A stretch of DNA of 64,000 bases, taken from NCBI GenBank assembly GCA_032622095.1, contig CP136065.1:35496732-35560731 (forward strand), given 5' to 3'. Made by a program: the position numbers and the translations under genes. Of this stretch, positions 32,603-42,744 are shown in pieces. Within the stretch, counting starts at the first letter, position 1, and each line of letters opens with the position of its first letter. Below the pieces are notes generated by a model. That model searched no databases, had not been told where the DNA came from, and saw nothing but the letters and a program-made list of their open reading frames with translations. The DNA comes from Siphonodentalium dalli (taxonomy: Eukaryota > Mollusca > Scaphopoda > Gadilida > Siphonodentaliidae).

Positions 32603-33584
32603 AAAGGTGGAATAAGGCGGTCTGGTTACACGTGGGGATCGGTCGTTCACCATATCTTGTCCATTCTTGTGGAATCGTCTCGAAGATATATGTAGCTTAA
32701 GACATCCTTTTATACCATTTGATGAATTTAAATCTTGATTCAATACTCATTTATTTGAAAGAGTTTTTGAACACTTAAAATATAGATGTAAAGGTAAATG
32801 CACATGTAAATAGTTTGGAAATATGGACATTATTTATTTATTTGTGTACGTAGCAGCTCACACATACATATTTATTTATTGTAAAGCCTGTGAGCACAAT
32901 TTTGTGGAAACGTGACTCTAAACTATATTACTATTATTATTACAAGTCGATGAAAATTCATAATCAATGGTGGGAAATATTATGATAATAAGTTCAACTA
33001 ACGGCCTATTATCTGTACATTTCCTGAGGAAACTAGTCATCAATGAGTATTTAGTATAGAAAGGGTTAAACCTTGCTACCCTGAAGCTGTTTTTTTCTTT
33101 TCAAAAATCAACTTGAGATTTTTGTTAAATTTTTCTTCAAAACAAAGAACACCTTTCAATACCTCAAAATAGGTTGATATCTCTATCAAATCATTGTAAA
33201 TATTCTGTTTATACAAAGGCAATCAAAATTAATCTTAGATCGATCTTGCAGATAAAATATAACTCATGAAAAGCCGTAATAATGTCAAAATAAATTTTAT
33301 TTATACATATATTATAAGCATCAGTGTCATCAGGGAACAGTTTATGTGTTGCATATATCGCCAGCAACACTCTTCTACTCACACATGACTGTAAAGGTGC
33401 TCAACTTGCATTGTATTGTCACTTTTGTTTATACTTTAATACAGCATAGATCGCATAATTAGAAGCTCTCTCTCTCAAACATCTACCTCCCGAGTCAGAC
33501 CTTAATATCTTCTGACTTGTAATGTATAATTAGGTATAAAGAGGTATTTCAAAACATACCAACGTGGAAGAGCTTGATCGTTGA
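32603..33584. other. Spacer with a family D fragment
   Basis: Family D lies at 32971-33070: palindromic centre 'GATAATAAGTTCAAC' / 'TATTATCTGTACATTTCC', then TCATCAATGAGTATTTAGTA and end AGAAAGGGTTAA. The rest is AT-rich without features. Confidence 0.5.
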
Positions 33585-33968
33585 CAGGGGCGCCGGAAGA
33601 GGGGGCAGAGGGGGCAGCTGACCCCCCTGCCCTTGACCAAGGGGGGGGGGGGGGCGAGCGGGGGGCAGGACTTGCCCTTTTTCTGGAGACAGAAAATGCT
33701 TTTTGTGTGTTTAATCTCGTGTTTTTATAGCAAAATGTGACTTTTTTTGTCCAAATACCACCAATTTCACAAGGAATATTAATTTTTTGTCAATTTTATC
33801 ACAAAACGGCCATAAAAACTGACAAATACCATTAAAATAGGGATTTTTGCCACAATTAATTTATGGTTATTTTCCCGAGTTTGCGGAGAAAATGCCATTT
33901 TTTTTTTTACGGAAAAGTCCCCTTTTTGTAGGCTCTGCCCCCGCCCTTGGATCCTTCCGGCGCCCCTG
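33585..33968. mobile_element. hAT-type MITE, longer copy, perfect 8-bp target duplication
   Basis: CAGGGGCGCCGGAAG ... CTTCCGGCGCCCCTG, 384 bp, flanked by ATCGTTGA on both sides (33577-33584, 33969-33976). The inner sequence matches 22034-22358 closely, including 'GCAGCTGACCCCCCTGCCCT'. It keeps 'CGGCCATAAAAACTGACAAA', which the other copy lost. No coding capacity. Confidence 0.95.
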
Positions 33969-34059
33969 ATCGTTGATATAGCATGGGAGTAAAATCTAGA
34001 GCTGTCTTTTATAGTAGGATATTATTTTGATTAAAATGAAGAGAAAGCAGTGCGTGAAG

Positions 34060-34327
34060 TTAACTATTCAATGACTGGAGCTTCCTGAAATTTGGGAAAA
34101 CCCTGTGCCAATGCATTCACTTATATATTCGAGTCTCCCAAAGGGCGCCTCGCATATATAAGAGAATGCATTGGCCTAAAAATATTTACCTTGACCTTGT
34201 AAGCCAATGCATTCTATTACTAGTATATATGCGAGGCTCCCTATGGGAGACTTGGATATATAAGAGAATGCACTGGCACATGGTCTTTAATGCCGCACCA
34301 GTGCAGCTCCCATCATAAAAGGGTTGA
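34060..34327. mobile_element. Family A MITE subtype ii
   Basis: TTAACTATTCAATGACTGGA ... CATCATAAAAGGGTTGA; both ends carry mutations. Two hairpins with CTCCC/GGGAG-type stems and linker 'AAAATATTTACCTTGACCTT'. Confidence 0.75.
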
Positions 34328-34354
34328 AATAGTTTACACAAGATTTAGCTAATC

Positions 34355-34690
34355 ATGTACAGTAATAACTCCCACGTTAAACTTGGCTCATGGTACAATT
34401 TCACCCATGGATCGTTACTCATACCAAGGAATCGTCTTTCAAAAGACAGGAAAATTTACTATGGCACAAGTGGAAATGATTAAAAAGCATTGAGAGCAAT
34501 GCATAGCCTCAAGCGGTCACTTCAAAGTAAACATGCACCACCCCCAACAATTCTCGTTTTGATCAGTTAATAAAGCCTATTCTATTATATGGCTCGGAAC
34601 TATGGATAAATGAACATCATATATTCAATTGAAAATGTAAAATGGCTCTTGGGATCTGATATACATACATAATATTAAAATATAGGACAG
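34355..34690 (+). pseudogene. Non-LTR retrotransposon reverse transcriptase fragment, part 1
   Basis: Broken frames read GKFTMAQ, then 'SLKRSLQ', then 'FDQLIKPILLYGSELW' and 'IENVKWLLG'. These follow the order of the RT thumb region of CR1/RTE-type elements (YLG...GKFT..., ...KPILLYGSEIW..., ...KWLLG). At least three frameshifts separate them. The element continues at 35165 after an unrelated repeat. Confidence 0.75.
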
Positions 34691-34799
34691 ATTTTGTTCT
34701 TATACCAATCATAAATATTGCACAAATAGCATGTTATTATCAGGATCGTACGCCATGTGAGTAAACAAAATTTTATGTCATATTATGTTACAATACAGT

Positions 34800-35160
34800 A
34801 CACAAAGAGTGTGCGATAAGCAAAACACTCTACACCAGGGAGACCCCACTAATTGAACTTTGGATAAAAACTGCCACCGTATTGTTAAAAACAATCCGGG
34901 ATAGCGCTCGCTAACCCTCGCCACTCATTTCGGTGTTGAATGGTAAATTACGCCTATTTAACAGCAATTGAAATTTAAAGATGCTCTGTCTCTTCCTGGC
35001 ACCACATTCTACAACCGTAACACAATTTCTTGGAAATTTGTTTTGAATGCATCTAGCTTACAGTGTAGCCCAAGTAGCACTGCATTACATAAAAGTAGAT
35101 AATATTCATTAAAAATGTGGTATTTTCTAAAAAATAGCCACATAAACCACCTGTTGGGAT
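34800..35160. repeat. Dispersed repeat copy 1, inserted in the RT fragment
   Basis: From 'GAGTGTGCGATAAGCAAAAC' to 'AAAAATAGCCACATAAA'. An inverted copy lies at 44830-45247. It contains 'CCGGGATAGCGCTCGCTAAC' and 'CTGTCTCTTCCTGGCACCA'. The RT frame is interrupted between KWLLG and KASNYAEMAELG, so this repeat or its surroundings is a later insertion. Confidence 0.75.
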
Positions 35161-35164
35161 AGGC

Positions 35165-35760
35165 AACAAAGCGTCAAATTATGCAGAGATGGCAGAACTG
35201 GGCAAATATTCTATCACAGTAGATGCCACTATCAAATTCTTTGCTTTCAATGTTAGATTACAACGGCACAAGCAGCACACATTACTTAATGATGCATACT
35301 CCGATAACAAACTTATCAAAGGGAACAAACAATTGGATGACATAATACGGAAGAAATGCCCAAAAGAAACATGCGCAAAGATACGTCGTGTTGCGATAAA
35401 CTTATGTAGCCAACTGAAACAGGCATACCAATCGGAATTCACAAAAGTCCTAACGGCATCCGCCGCAATCAGAGGAGATGGTGGCAATAAATTGAGGACC
35501 TATGCCCTTGTCAAACATGGATATTATATAGAACCCTATCTCAAATATACAATTGACAATGAGGCAAGAACCATGTTGAAAAACTAATGCACATCTATCC
35601 GGTTAAATCCGAAGCAGATAAACTATGCCTACATTGCAAGGACGGAAAATCAATCGAAAATGAGAGACACTTTATAACCGAATGTAACGCGTACAAGTTG
35701 ATAAGAAATGATCTCTATTCAAAGCAAGAATTATATAAGCCAGGTTTTTTTACAATGGAA
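35165..35760 (+). pseudogene. Non-LTR retrotransposon C-terminus, part 2
   Basis: The open stretch from 35189 (132 codons) starts after KASNYAE and reads AELGKYSITV... to 'LRTYALVKHGYYIEPYL', typical of the C-terminal domain of non-LTR ORF2 proteins. After a stop the next frame has CLHC...ERHFITEC, a CCHC zinc motif expected about 40 residues later. The intervening segment is partly deleted. The 132-codon frame is therefore a relic, not a host gene. Confidence 0.8.
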
Positions 35761-36374
35761 TGAAACTGACAAATTTATATTTATTATGAGTAACAATGAC
35801 CCGACTGTTTGTTCGTTGACATGCCGTAAAACTATCTTATGTTTTAAACAAAGATCAATGTTATCAGCTATGAATACATAACACCTCAAACCCGCGAAAA
35901 ACAGCACTCGATCTGCTACCAATGGTGTCATATTGTCACATATTGTTGTATCTATCTTGCATATATGTGCATTTTTGTTTTCCCCGTATTTCATGCTATA
36001 CCTTAAGGTGTCAATGTCATTATGTATTTCTTTGCAACCTGTCCACAATTGGATGTTTATTGCAATTTAGTTATCTTATCTATACTACAATGTAGCAGCT
36101 GTTAGCATTATTTAAAAGGTCTCAGATATTGAGCTAACTCTACGATGTCCTATGCAAGGGGAAACACTCTATCCAATAATTGTGAATTCTTACTTTTGTT
36201 GATTACTGAAATATCTAAAGCTTTGAAGTAGCTCAGGCTTCAATATTCAAGCTTTGAATATTACCTAGCAAATGCTCGCTTTTGTCGGGTTCATGTCGAT
36301 AGATCAACAAATTTATTGTATGGACATTTTATACTCTGAGCAGATGTGATATGGAAATCATTCATGGATTGTAC
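35761..36374. other. Spacer, nothing recognised
   Basis: The minus-strand 105-codon frame at 35731-36048 overlaps the retroelement end and has no domain. Confidence 0.4.
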
Positions 36375-36509
36375 TACAGTAATGCCCTAATTAATCGACT
36401 CCTTAACCACAGCAGAATTATGGGTAAATTTTCAGGATTTAGTCGGAAATATGGCTTGTTGCCATTCATCGGAAAGGTCTCGGGAGAGATTAATTAGGGC
36501 ATTACTGTA
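36375..36509. mobile_element. Family B MITE, right arm deleted
   Basis: Complete left arm TA-CAGTAATGCCCTAATTAATC up to the turn (GAAAGGTCTCGGGAGAG), then directly the last 25 bp GATTAATTAGGGCATTACTG-TA. Confidence 0.85.
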
Positions 36510-36665
36510 TTTTCAAATATCCATCATGGACATTTCACTCAGAGTGAAGAAATATAGGAGTGACGAATCTGCAATATTTATTGTATTATGATAATTTCCT
36601 ATTATCAGAGGTTGGTTAACGGCATAACCATAAAATGTACTATCACTATCCTCAAAGTAATTGAC

Positions 36666-37175
36666 TTGAAAAACAGGGTGATTCTCCGGTAATGACCATG
36701 AAAAACAGGGTGATACTCCGGTAATGACCATGAAAAACAGGGTGATACTCCGATAATGACCATGAAAAACAGGGTGATACTCCGGTAATGACAATGAAAA
36801 ACAGGGTGATACTCCGGTAATGACAATGAAAAACAGGGTGATACTCCGGTAATGACAATGAAAAACAGGGTGATCCTATAATGACAATGAAAAACAGGGT
36901 GATACTCCGATAATGACAATGAAAAACAGGGTGATACTCCGATAATGACAATGAAAAACAGGGTGATACTCCGATAATGACAATGAAAAACAGGGTGATA
37001 CTCCGATAATGACAATGAAAAACAGGGTGATACTCCGATAATGACAATGAAAAACGGGGTGATACTCCGATAATGACAATGAAAAACAGGGTGATACTAC
37101 GATAATGACAATGAAAAACAGGGTGATACTCCGATAATGACAATGAAAAACGGGTTGATACTCCGGTTATGATAA
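36666..37175 (+). repeat. 32-bp minisatellite, about 16 units
   Basis: The unit is AAAAACAGGGTGATACT plus CCGATAATGACAATG, with a GGTAATGACCATG variant at the left end, so variants are clustered. One unit near 36868 is shortened. 32 is not a multiple of 3, which is why all three minus-strand frames stay open (up to 200 codons) with the same peptide cycling. It lies in the presumed intron or 3' region of G1, just downstream of exon 3. Confidence 0.93.
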
Positions 37176-37296
37176 TGAAATTTTGGAGACCACCTGGATA
37201 TATAATGTCAACATCATTGAGCGACAGCACAACTAGCAAATAACTGTGCAACAATTTTGCTACTTGCCACTTAGAGAATTAAGCAATGATACTCAC

Positions 37297-37342
37297 ATGA
37301 GAATTTTCTCCATTTGTAGTTTCTCTTTTTATTCTCTTTGGT
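37297..37342 (-). CDS. G1 exon 3 (unrecognised nuclear-type protein)
   Basis: On the minus strand a polypyrimidine tract and TTTCCAG precede the exon, and CAT|GTGAGT ends it. The 46 bases complete the split codon from exon 2 and read PKRIKRETTNGENSH, ending in phase 0. The basic PKRIKR would suit a nuclear localisation signal (inference). Downstream exons (below 37297) were not found. The exon is short, so its support comes mainly from splice sites and phase agreement with exons 1 and 2. Confidence 0.6.
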
Positions 37343-37407
37343 CTGGAAAGGAAAAAGACACAAAAATAATATATTGACTTCATAAGGCATGTACAACAAG
37401 TAGAAAG

Positions 37408-37666
37408 TTAACCCTTTACCCAACAAACCGGCCAAAAACGCCCAAATAAAGCTTCAACAGCCTAAAATATCTTCGGTCTGTCTCAATAACACCACACAAA
37501 TATGGATATCATTGGAACCGGTTCATTGACCACATTGTGTTGGTTACAGTTATGCCCTGTGCCAATGCATTCTCTTATATATGCGAGGTGACCTATGGTC
37601 GACTCGCATATATAAGTCATAAGAGAATGCATTGGCACAGGACCGTTCTTTTGGGGAAAGGGTTAA
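37408..37666. mobile_element. Family A MITE subtype i, one hairpin deleted
   Basis: TTAACCCTTTACCCAACAAA, long left arm, one hairpin (37560-37637, with a small ATAAGTC duplication), end GACCGTTCTTTTGGGG-AAAGGGTTAA. The second hairpin and linker are missing. Lies in G1 intron 2. Confidence 0.88.
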
Positions 37667-37674
37667 ACACAAAC

Positions 37675-37800
37675 AAGTCTGGATTTAGTGTGTCTGACAT
37701 TTCAATATGAGGTCCCCAGAGGATGAATTTAGTGATCAATGCTATCCCACATAGTGGGCTAGCATCACCAAATTCACCGTCTGGGGACCTAGCAGATGAC
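37675..37800. mobile_element. Family C MITE, single-hairpin remnant
   Basis: 'ATTTAGTGTGTCTGACATTT', hairpin (37708-37788) and a remnant of 'GCAGATGACAGA'. The long middle is absent, as if the two terminal hairpins recombined into one. Confidence 0.7.
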
Positions 37801-37829
37801 AGATAAATAAAAGTACAGCATGAGTCAGA

Positions 37830-37910
37830 TTTATTCAGGGAAATGTTCAGGTAATAAGTTCAACAAACAACCTATGGTCGTTCGTTTGTCAAACTTATTA
37901 TCTATGGGAT
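37830..37910. mobile_element. Family D fragment
   Basis: 'GGAAATGTTCAGGTAATAAG' and 'TTGTCAAACTTATTATCTAT' form the family D central palindrome; outer ends missing. Confidence 0.55.
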
Positions 37911-37920
37911 AATGACTTCA

Positions 37921-38322
37921 GGGAAGTCAGTGGCCGAGTGGATAGCGTACTGGTCTCTCGTGCTAAAGGTCCGGCAATCGATTCCCGGTCGGGTATTCTG
38001 ACAAAAATCCAAACTTGGTCAGATTACCACGTTGTATGACTGAAAAGTCTCATTCGTGATCACACAATATATATCCGAATACAAAACTGACTTCCCTTCA
38101 CGGCGACATCATGTCCAGGTATGTTGTCGTGAGTGCGGTACGCTGTCGGATTGGGAGCTGACATAAATGGCTGACCCGTGTACATGGGTGACTATGTGCA
38201 CGTTAAAGAACCCGGATGTAGGTTAGAGTAGCCCACCAAAGCACCGACCACAGTCGAGACCCGGACCCTGTCTGTAATACCCGAAAGGGGAGTTGACAGG
38301 TAATTCTAGATAGATAGATAAC
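37921..38322 (+). mobile_element. tRNA-derived SINE with conserved central domain
   Basis: Head: A box TGGCCGAGTGG (37931-37941) and B-box region GGCAATCGATTCCCGG (37973-37988), resembling a serine-type tRNA. Body: 'GTGCACGTTAAAGAACCC' at 38196-38213, which resembles the highly conserved central domains shared by many invertebrate SINEs. Tail: (AGAT)n at 38308-38320. About 400 bp. Transcribed by RNA polymerase III and moved by a partner LINE (family knowledge). Which named domain family it belongs to is not settled. Confidence 0.8.
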
Positions 38323-38339
38323 AGCTAATCAATAATGCT

Positions 38340-38490
38340 TTAGTAGAGAACGGATTAAACTTATCATCTGAACATTTCCAATGGGATAACTACTCATCAA
38401 TAATGCTTTAGTAGAGAAAGGGTTAAACTTATCATCTGAACATTTCCAATGGGATAACTACTCATCAATAATGCTTTAGAATAGAATTGG
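38340..38490. repeat. Family D right ends, 68-bp tandem duplication
   Basis: 'AACTTATCATCTGAACATTT' followed by 'TACTCATCAATAATGCTTTA' occurs twice with period 68 (TTAAAC at 38355 and 38423), plus a partial third. The duplication joins one family D end to the next. Confidence 0.65.
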
Positions 38491-39432
38491 TTAATACCAA
38501 AATACTAATGAAGAGGGAATTGAGTATCTGATCATAAACAAGGTTGTCTGCATTTTAGTTTGTAATGACTTGCGCCGCTTGTTGACATTACTGACAATTT
38601 GCTGTTACAGTAGATGTTTAGTATTGTTTACAAACAATAGATAAACATGCAAAATCTTGTCACTGAATGATTATTGATATTAAAATAAGAACAAATTTCT
38701 TTTGTTTTTACATGGTCGTGTCAGCTGTTCTTGTTGGCAATAATGGCTAAACAAACCCATTCTGAACGCCGTGAGGAACTTTAAAGTGATTATTAACACT
38801 CCCGCTCACTAGAACTTAATATTTCAATATATAAAATTTGTTTGGTTTGTTTAACAGATCGTCAGAATAAAGATCAGGCTAAAAGTATACAATCATGACC
38901 TTTATGTGTACATGAAACATGGCTAAGCAAAACTTTTACATAAACAACATACTATTATTTGCTGAATTCAAGCGACAATTCCTGTTTCGTGGAGACAAAA
39001 CATAATTGAACCGATGTCACTCATCTGGATCAATCAGAAGTGTGGAAATGACCACACTGCATGCAGAGACGATTTATGGGCACGTGGAAATGATCACACT
39101 CCATGCAGAGTTGATTTTTGGGCATGACGATATGTTAAGTGAGGTCAATCAAGTATTCAGAACTACCAAATTATGTTCTGCCTCCAGTAAGAAACCGCGT
39201 CGTTGGTCAGAGAGCCGTGCAACATATCCCATGTTTACATCTCGAGCCGTCAACATAAGGAAAACCAAGACAACAGTTAATCATCTCGAGCTGGTCTGAT
39301 TTTTTCATGACCTCATTTACGTTGAACAACCTTATGATGAGAGCTTTAGATTTTGACATTTTCTGCTGATAATTCTTCGGAATAAATGTAAAATTTCTAA
39401 GAATGACCAGGACTGTCGGCAGAACTTATACA
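38491..39432. other. Spacer in G1 intron 2
   Basis: The 97-codon plus frame at 39006-39299 contains a short internal repeat ('CAT/CTGCATGCAGAG' twice) but no domain; not called. Confidence 0.4.
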
Positions 39433-39551
39433 TTATTGTGGTAGATTGATGGTAACATGGTGTGACAATGATAATTTGGAGCCTATGTTCAACTAAGTCG
39501 CAGCTCCATGCCATCAATGTCACACCATGTTACCGTCAATCCACCACAATA
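39433..39551. mobile_element. Foldback element with ~45-bp arms
   Basis: The left arm 'TATTGTGGTAGATTGATGGT' + 'AACATGGTGTGACA' pairs with a right arm ending 'CCGTCAATCCACCACAATA'. The loop is about 20 bp. No TSD recognised with certainty. Unique in the window. Confidence 0.75.
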
Positions 39552-39683
39552 ACTTATTATGAATTTGATAATGCTTGATGCCACGATTGCCAAGGACAAA
39601 TGGATGAAATTTTACTGAGTATGTGTGTGTTTTTTTTCTTTCGCTTTGCTTTTGGTGGCTAATTTTATCTGTTCTATGCGCTG

Positions 39684-39931
39684 TTGACCCTTTCATGACG
39701 GGAGCTTTGCTTGTGCAGCATTAAAGATTATGTGCCTGTGTATTCTCTTATACGAGTCTCACATATGGAACTTCTCATATATAAGAGAAATGCACTGGCT
39801 TACAAGGTCAAGGCAAATATGCATTCTCTTATATATGCAAGGTTCCCTATGGGAGACTCACATAATTAAGAGAATGCATTGGCACAGGGTTTTTGCACAA
39901 TTTCAGGAAGCTCCAATCATGGAAGGGTTAA
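39684..39931. mobile_element. Family A MITE subtype ii
   Basis: TTGACCCTTTCATGACGGGA ... CATGGAAGGGTTAA. The left target base is mutated (TTGA). Two shortened hairpins. Confidence 0.7.
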
Positions 39932-39982
39932 TAACATATGGCATATTTTGAAGGTCCAATAAGGAGATTGGTGTCTTGACAA

Positions 39983-40537
39983 TGTGAGACTCAGTGAAGC
40001 TGAAATGGTCACTGCAGCCCTTTTAATTCAGATTGTTTGGCTTCGGCAATCTGCTACGGCAACCCTTTACCGTGGCCCAGTTTGCTTCAGCAAATGGCTT
40101 CGGCATTGCCGATTTCCGTAGCCAATTATGAGGGCTGTCACTGTCACCCCCTTTCATTCAGTTGGGTACCCAGCTTTTTTTAATTTTCAGTTGGGTACCC
40201 AGCTTTTGTAAAATTTACATTTGGGTACCCAGCTTTATGAAATCTCAAAGAGAGCGTGATTTAATTAGTGATTGCCGTCTGTTGATTGCGAAATGAACAT
40301 GTTAAATGTGTTTATATATGAATTATGATGTCTATTCGCCACGATGCTTGAAAATAATAGCGGAGAAGAATTGTATGCATATGACATAGGTGCTGCAGAT
40401 TGACTGCTCATGAAGCTTGGTACCCAAATGTAAATTTTATAAAAGCTGGGTACCCAACTGAAAGTTTTAAAAAGCTGGGTACCCAACTGAACGAAACAGG
40501 GTGACAATGACCATTTCAGCCTCAGTGAAGCCTGGAT
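39983..40537. mobile_element. Foldback element built on GGGTACCCAGC repeats
   Basis: The outer arms 'AGTGAAGCTGAAATGGTCA' (left) and TGACCATTTCAGCCTCAGTGAAG (right) pair. The inner arms carry CAGTTGGGTACCCAGCTTT three times on the left (40157-40235), with three inverted counterparts on the right (40418-40495). The left arm is split by the insertion at 40018-40140. Confidence 0.8.
40018..40140. mobile_element. Small element nested in the left arm
   Basis: It starts CAGCCCTTTTAATTCAG and ends ATTATGAGGGCTG, with TCACTG on both sides (before and after). Inside, 'GGCTTCGGCAA'-like motifs recur about five times with varied spacing. Absent from the matching right arm, which shows it came later. 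Confidence 0.6.
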
Positions 40538-40782
40538 CTTAGTTGTGAGTCGGATTATTTATTTTGGTACCCCTGAAATATATGCAAGACTGGTCAGTAG
40601 TGTTTTTTATATATATGCTATTATACTGGGGTTTTTTTTATTATTTAAAAAATATTAAAATAAAAGAAACATATTTACAGCTGTTAGTGACAATTTTTTT
40701 TATAAGTTTTTTATGTTGTATTAAGGGTCCAGACCTCCAGTTACATCTTGAAATGACAAAATAGGAAGATATTTATACTTAC

Positions 40783-40816
40783 TCGTCTACATCCCAAATT
40801 AGTTCAGCTCCATCAT
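40783..40816 (-). CDS. G1 exon 2 (34 bp)
   Basis: Minus strand: T12-ACAG acceptor, then 34 bases, then GA|GTAAGTA donor. With the G left by exon 1 it reads DDGAELIWDVD and leaves GA, which exon 3 completes to a codon for E. Both junctions keep the frame open. Acidic composition continues from exon 1. Micro-exon size makes gene finders likely to miss it. Confidence 0.65.
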
Positions 40817-40940
40817 CTGTAAAAAAAAAAAATTAAGACTTAAAAATGTATCATTTGGCTATTTGAGTGAATCAGACTAACAAGCAGTATGTCCACTCAT
40901 GCAGAATATATCAATCAAATTATATTCAGGCCAATTCCAA

Positions 40941-41076
40941 CTACACTAAATAATCGACTCCTTTACCACAGCAGAATTATGGGTAATTTATCAGGATTTA
41001 GTGGAAATATGGCTTGTTGCCATTCATCAGAAAGCTCTCAGTGGTTAGGGAGTCGATTATTTAGAGCATTACTGTA
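40941..41076. mobile_element. Family B MITE, right arm and left tip reduced
   Basis: Starts at 'ACACTAAATAATCGACTCC' (CAGTAATGC lost), left arm to GAAAGCTCTCAG, then GTGGTTAGGGAGTCGATTA and GAGCATTACTG-TA. Confidence 0.75.
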
Positions 41077-42620
41077 CATCAATCCTACCATTTTCAAAAA
41101 AGTGTAACACTGGGATACGCACATTTTGTATCATTTGGTGGGTTCTAGACGTTTCCTTCTAAAGATCTGGAGATAAATACCATGGAATCATAGTCAATGC
41201 AGTTATTTCAATTCGCATCCAAATGATCTAAGTATTAACACAGGACAACATGTGCAAGTTGTTAACATCTGTCTCATAGGCTTACATGTACCGTATACCA
41301 AAACTAAAAAAATAAAATATTTTCAACCTGGATTATATATACTTGAATAGAATAATTCTAAGCTCTAAGTCTAAGAGCTCTTTCAATCAATGTATCACAT
41401 TATTATAATCAATAAATTTGAAAAATGATCAAGGAAATATGGGTTGATAAAAAAATCGGACTTGGCACTGAAAGGGTTAATAATGTTGTGTGTATGATTT
41501 ATTTGTTACAATAGGCGATTTTTACAAAATTACTCTAATTTACTCAGTTTATTTGCAATAACATATTCACCAGACCTGTTAAGTTTTGAAAATGTCAATC
41601 CGGGAGATTTTTGCGGGAGGTATGCCCAAATATGTTCCATGTTCCAAAAAGAAATTTTATGAAGATTACATAGTTGGGTCGCTTAGGATATTATCGGTGA
41701 ACTTAGATGACAGGGAATAAAATAAATATTTATCGCGGAATCGGGTGTCAAAAGTCATGTAAATAATGGAATCTCCTCGAGCTCGGAACATTACGTACCG
41801 AAGAATAAATTATTAAGCAACAGGTATTAGCAAAGAAATACATTCCCCGCGTTATTTTTTCGACTTTATAAGGTTCCCTGTCAAAACTTAAAAAAGTTCC
41901 CGGGTTTTGTACTGGTGGAATAATATCTCTACGCGCCTCAGACATAGTAAAGATTCATGGCATGATATACAAATTCCAGTGCTTCAATACTTTGGAACCT
42001 CTATCGCCGTGTTACTTTGAGGTTCTTTCCATGTTATAAACGTCTAAAAAAAAAAAAATGTGTCGAAAGGATGGCACTTATTTTGAGAACATGCCAAGTA
42101 AACTCACAGAGCCCACCGCCGGATAGAAATGTAACATTTGCTCTGGACAGAGAATTGAATGGAAATCCACTTTCAAAATTGATCACTTGACATTGCCTTT
42201 ACGATGAGATAAGACTGCGTATTTACAATTAAACAGTGCACAGAAAGCCGCAAATTGTTCTCTTGTAGGTTAATGTTTACAGGACAGAGAGCTCTGCAAT
42301 TTGCAAAACCAACAAAAAACAACAACAAAAATAATTAGGTAGACCTAACATTAATTATCAAAGCATTTAAAATTACTCATAATTCTATTATGTGCAAGAC
42401 AGAATGTACATTTTTCTAGAAGCCCAATAGTTATTCCAATATAGATATCGATATAGCATATATTTCAAGTGTTTGTCGGGACTATGTGAACTACAACGAA
42501 TATAGGTGATATGATTTTGACAACAACAACAGTGGCAGCTGGCGATGGGGGTCGGGCACAACAAAGAAAACGCCCAAATATACGTTATGGTAACACCAAA
42601 CGCACTTTGCGACGCACTAC
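41077..42620. other. G1 intron 1 (part), no other gene
   Basis: It includes a fragment related to 18895-18995 at about 41895-41980, and the isolated subtype iii-like end 'AAAAAATCGGACTTGGCAC' then TGAAAGGGTTAA at 41451-41481. Confidence 0.45.
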
Positions 42621-42744
42621 CTGTAGCCATGGTCAACTCGGGAGTGTGCTTCTGCTTAGATTTCTTCGCTTTTGGGACCGAGGGATGTTTTTTATTCACT
42701 CCATTGTCTTCCGAAACCTCCGTCCCATCTTCGGTCTCCGCCAT
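42621..42744 (-). CDS. G1 exon 1 with start codon
   Basis: The ATG on the minus strand has a good context (GAGAA before, G after). It reads MAETEDGTEVSEDNGVNKKH... for 41 codons plus one base and ends ACAG|GTAGTG. An acidic start is followed by the lysine-rich PKAKKSKQKH, a nuclear-protein-like composition. It is GC-richer than its surroundings, and a CG-rich block (42750-42830) upstream could be the promoter. I do not recognise the family. If the donor were ignored the frame would run on to 42388 into low-quality sequence, which argues for splicing. Confidence 0.65.

Noticed and set aside
35189-35587. 132-codon host gene
   Set aside because: Sequence follows the C-terminal region of non-LTR retrotransposon proteins and is preceded and followed by frameshifted parts of the same element.
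36605-37254. Overlapping 67-200 codon minus-strand frames with SLSEYHPVFHCHYRSITLFF-like cycles
   Set aside because: They are translations of the 32-bp minisatellite in three frames.
39006-39299. 97-codon frame
   Set aside because: Contains a short internal DNA repeat and no domain; lies in the presumed G1 intron on the other strand.
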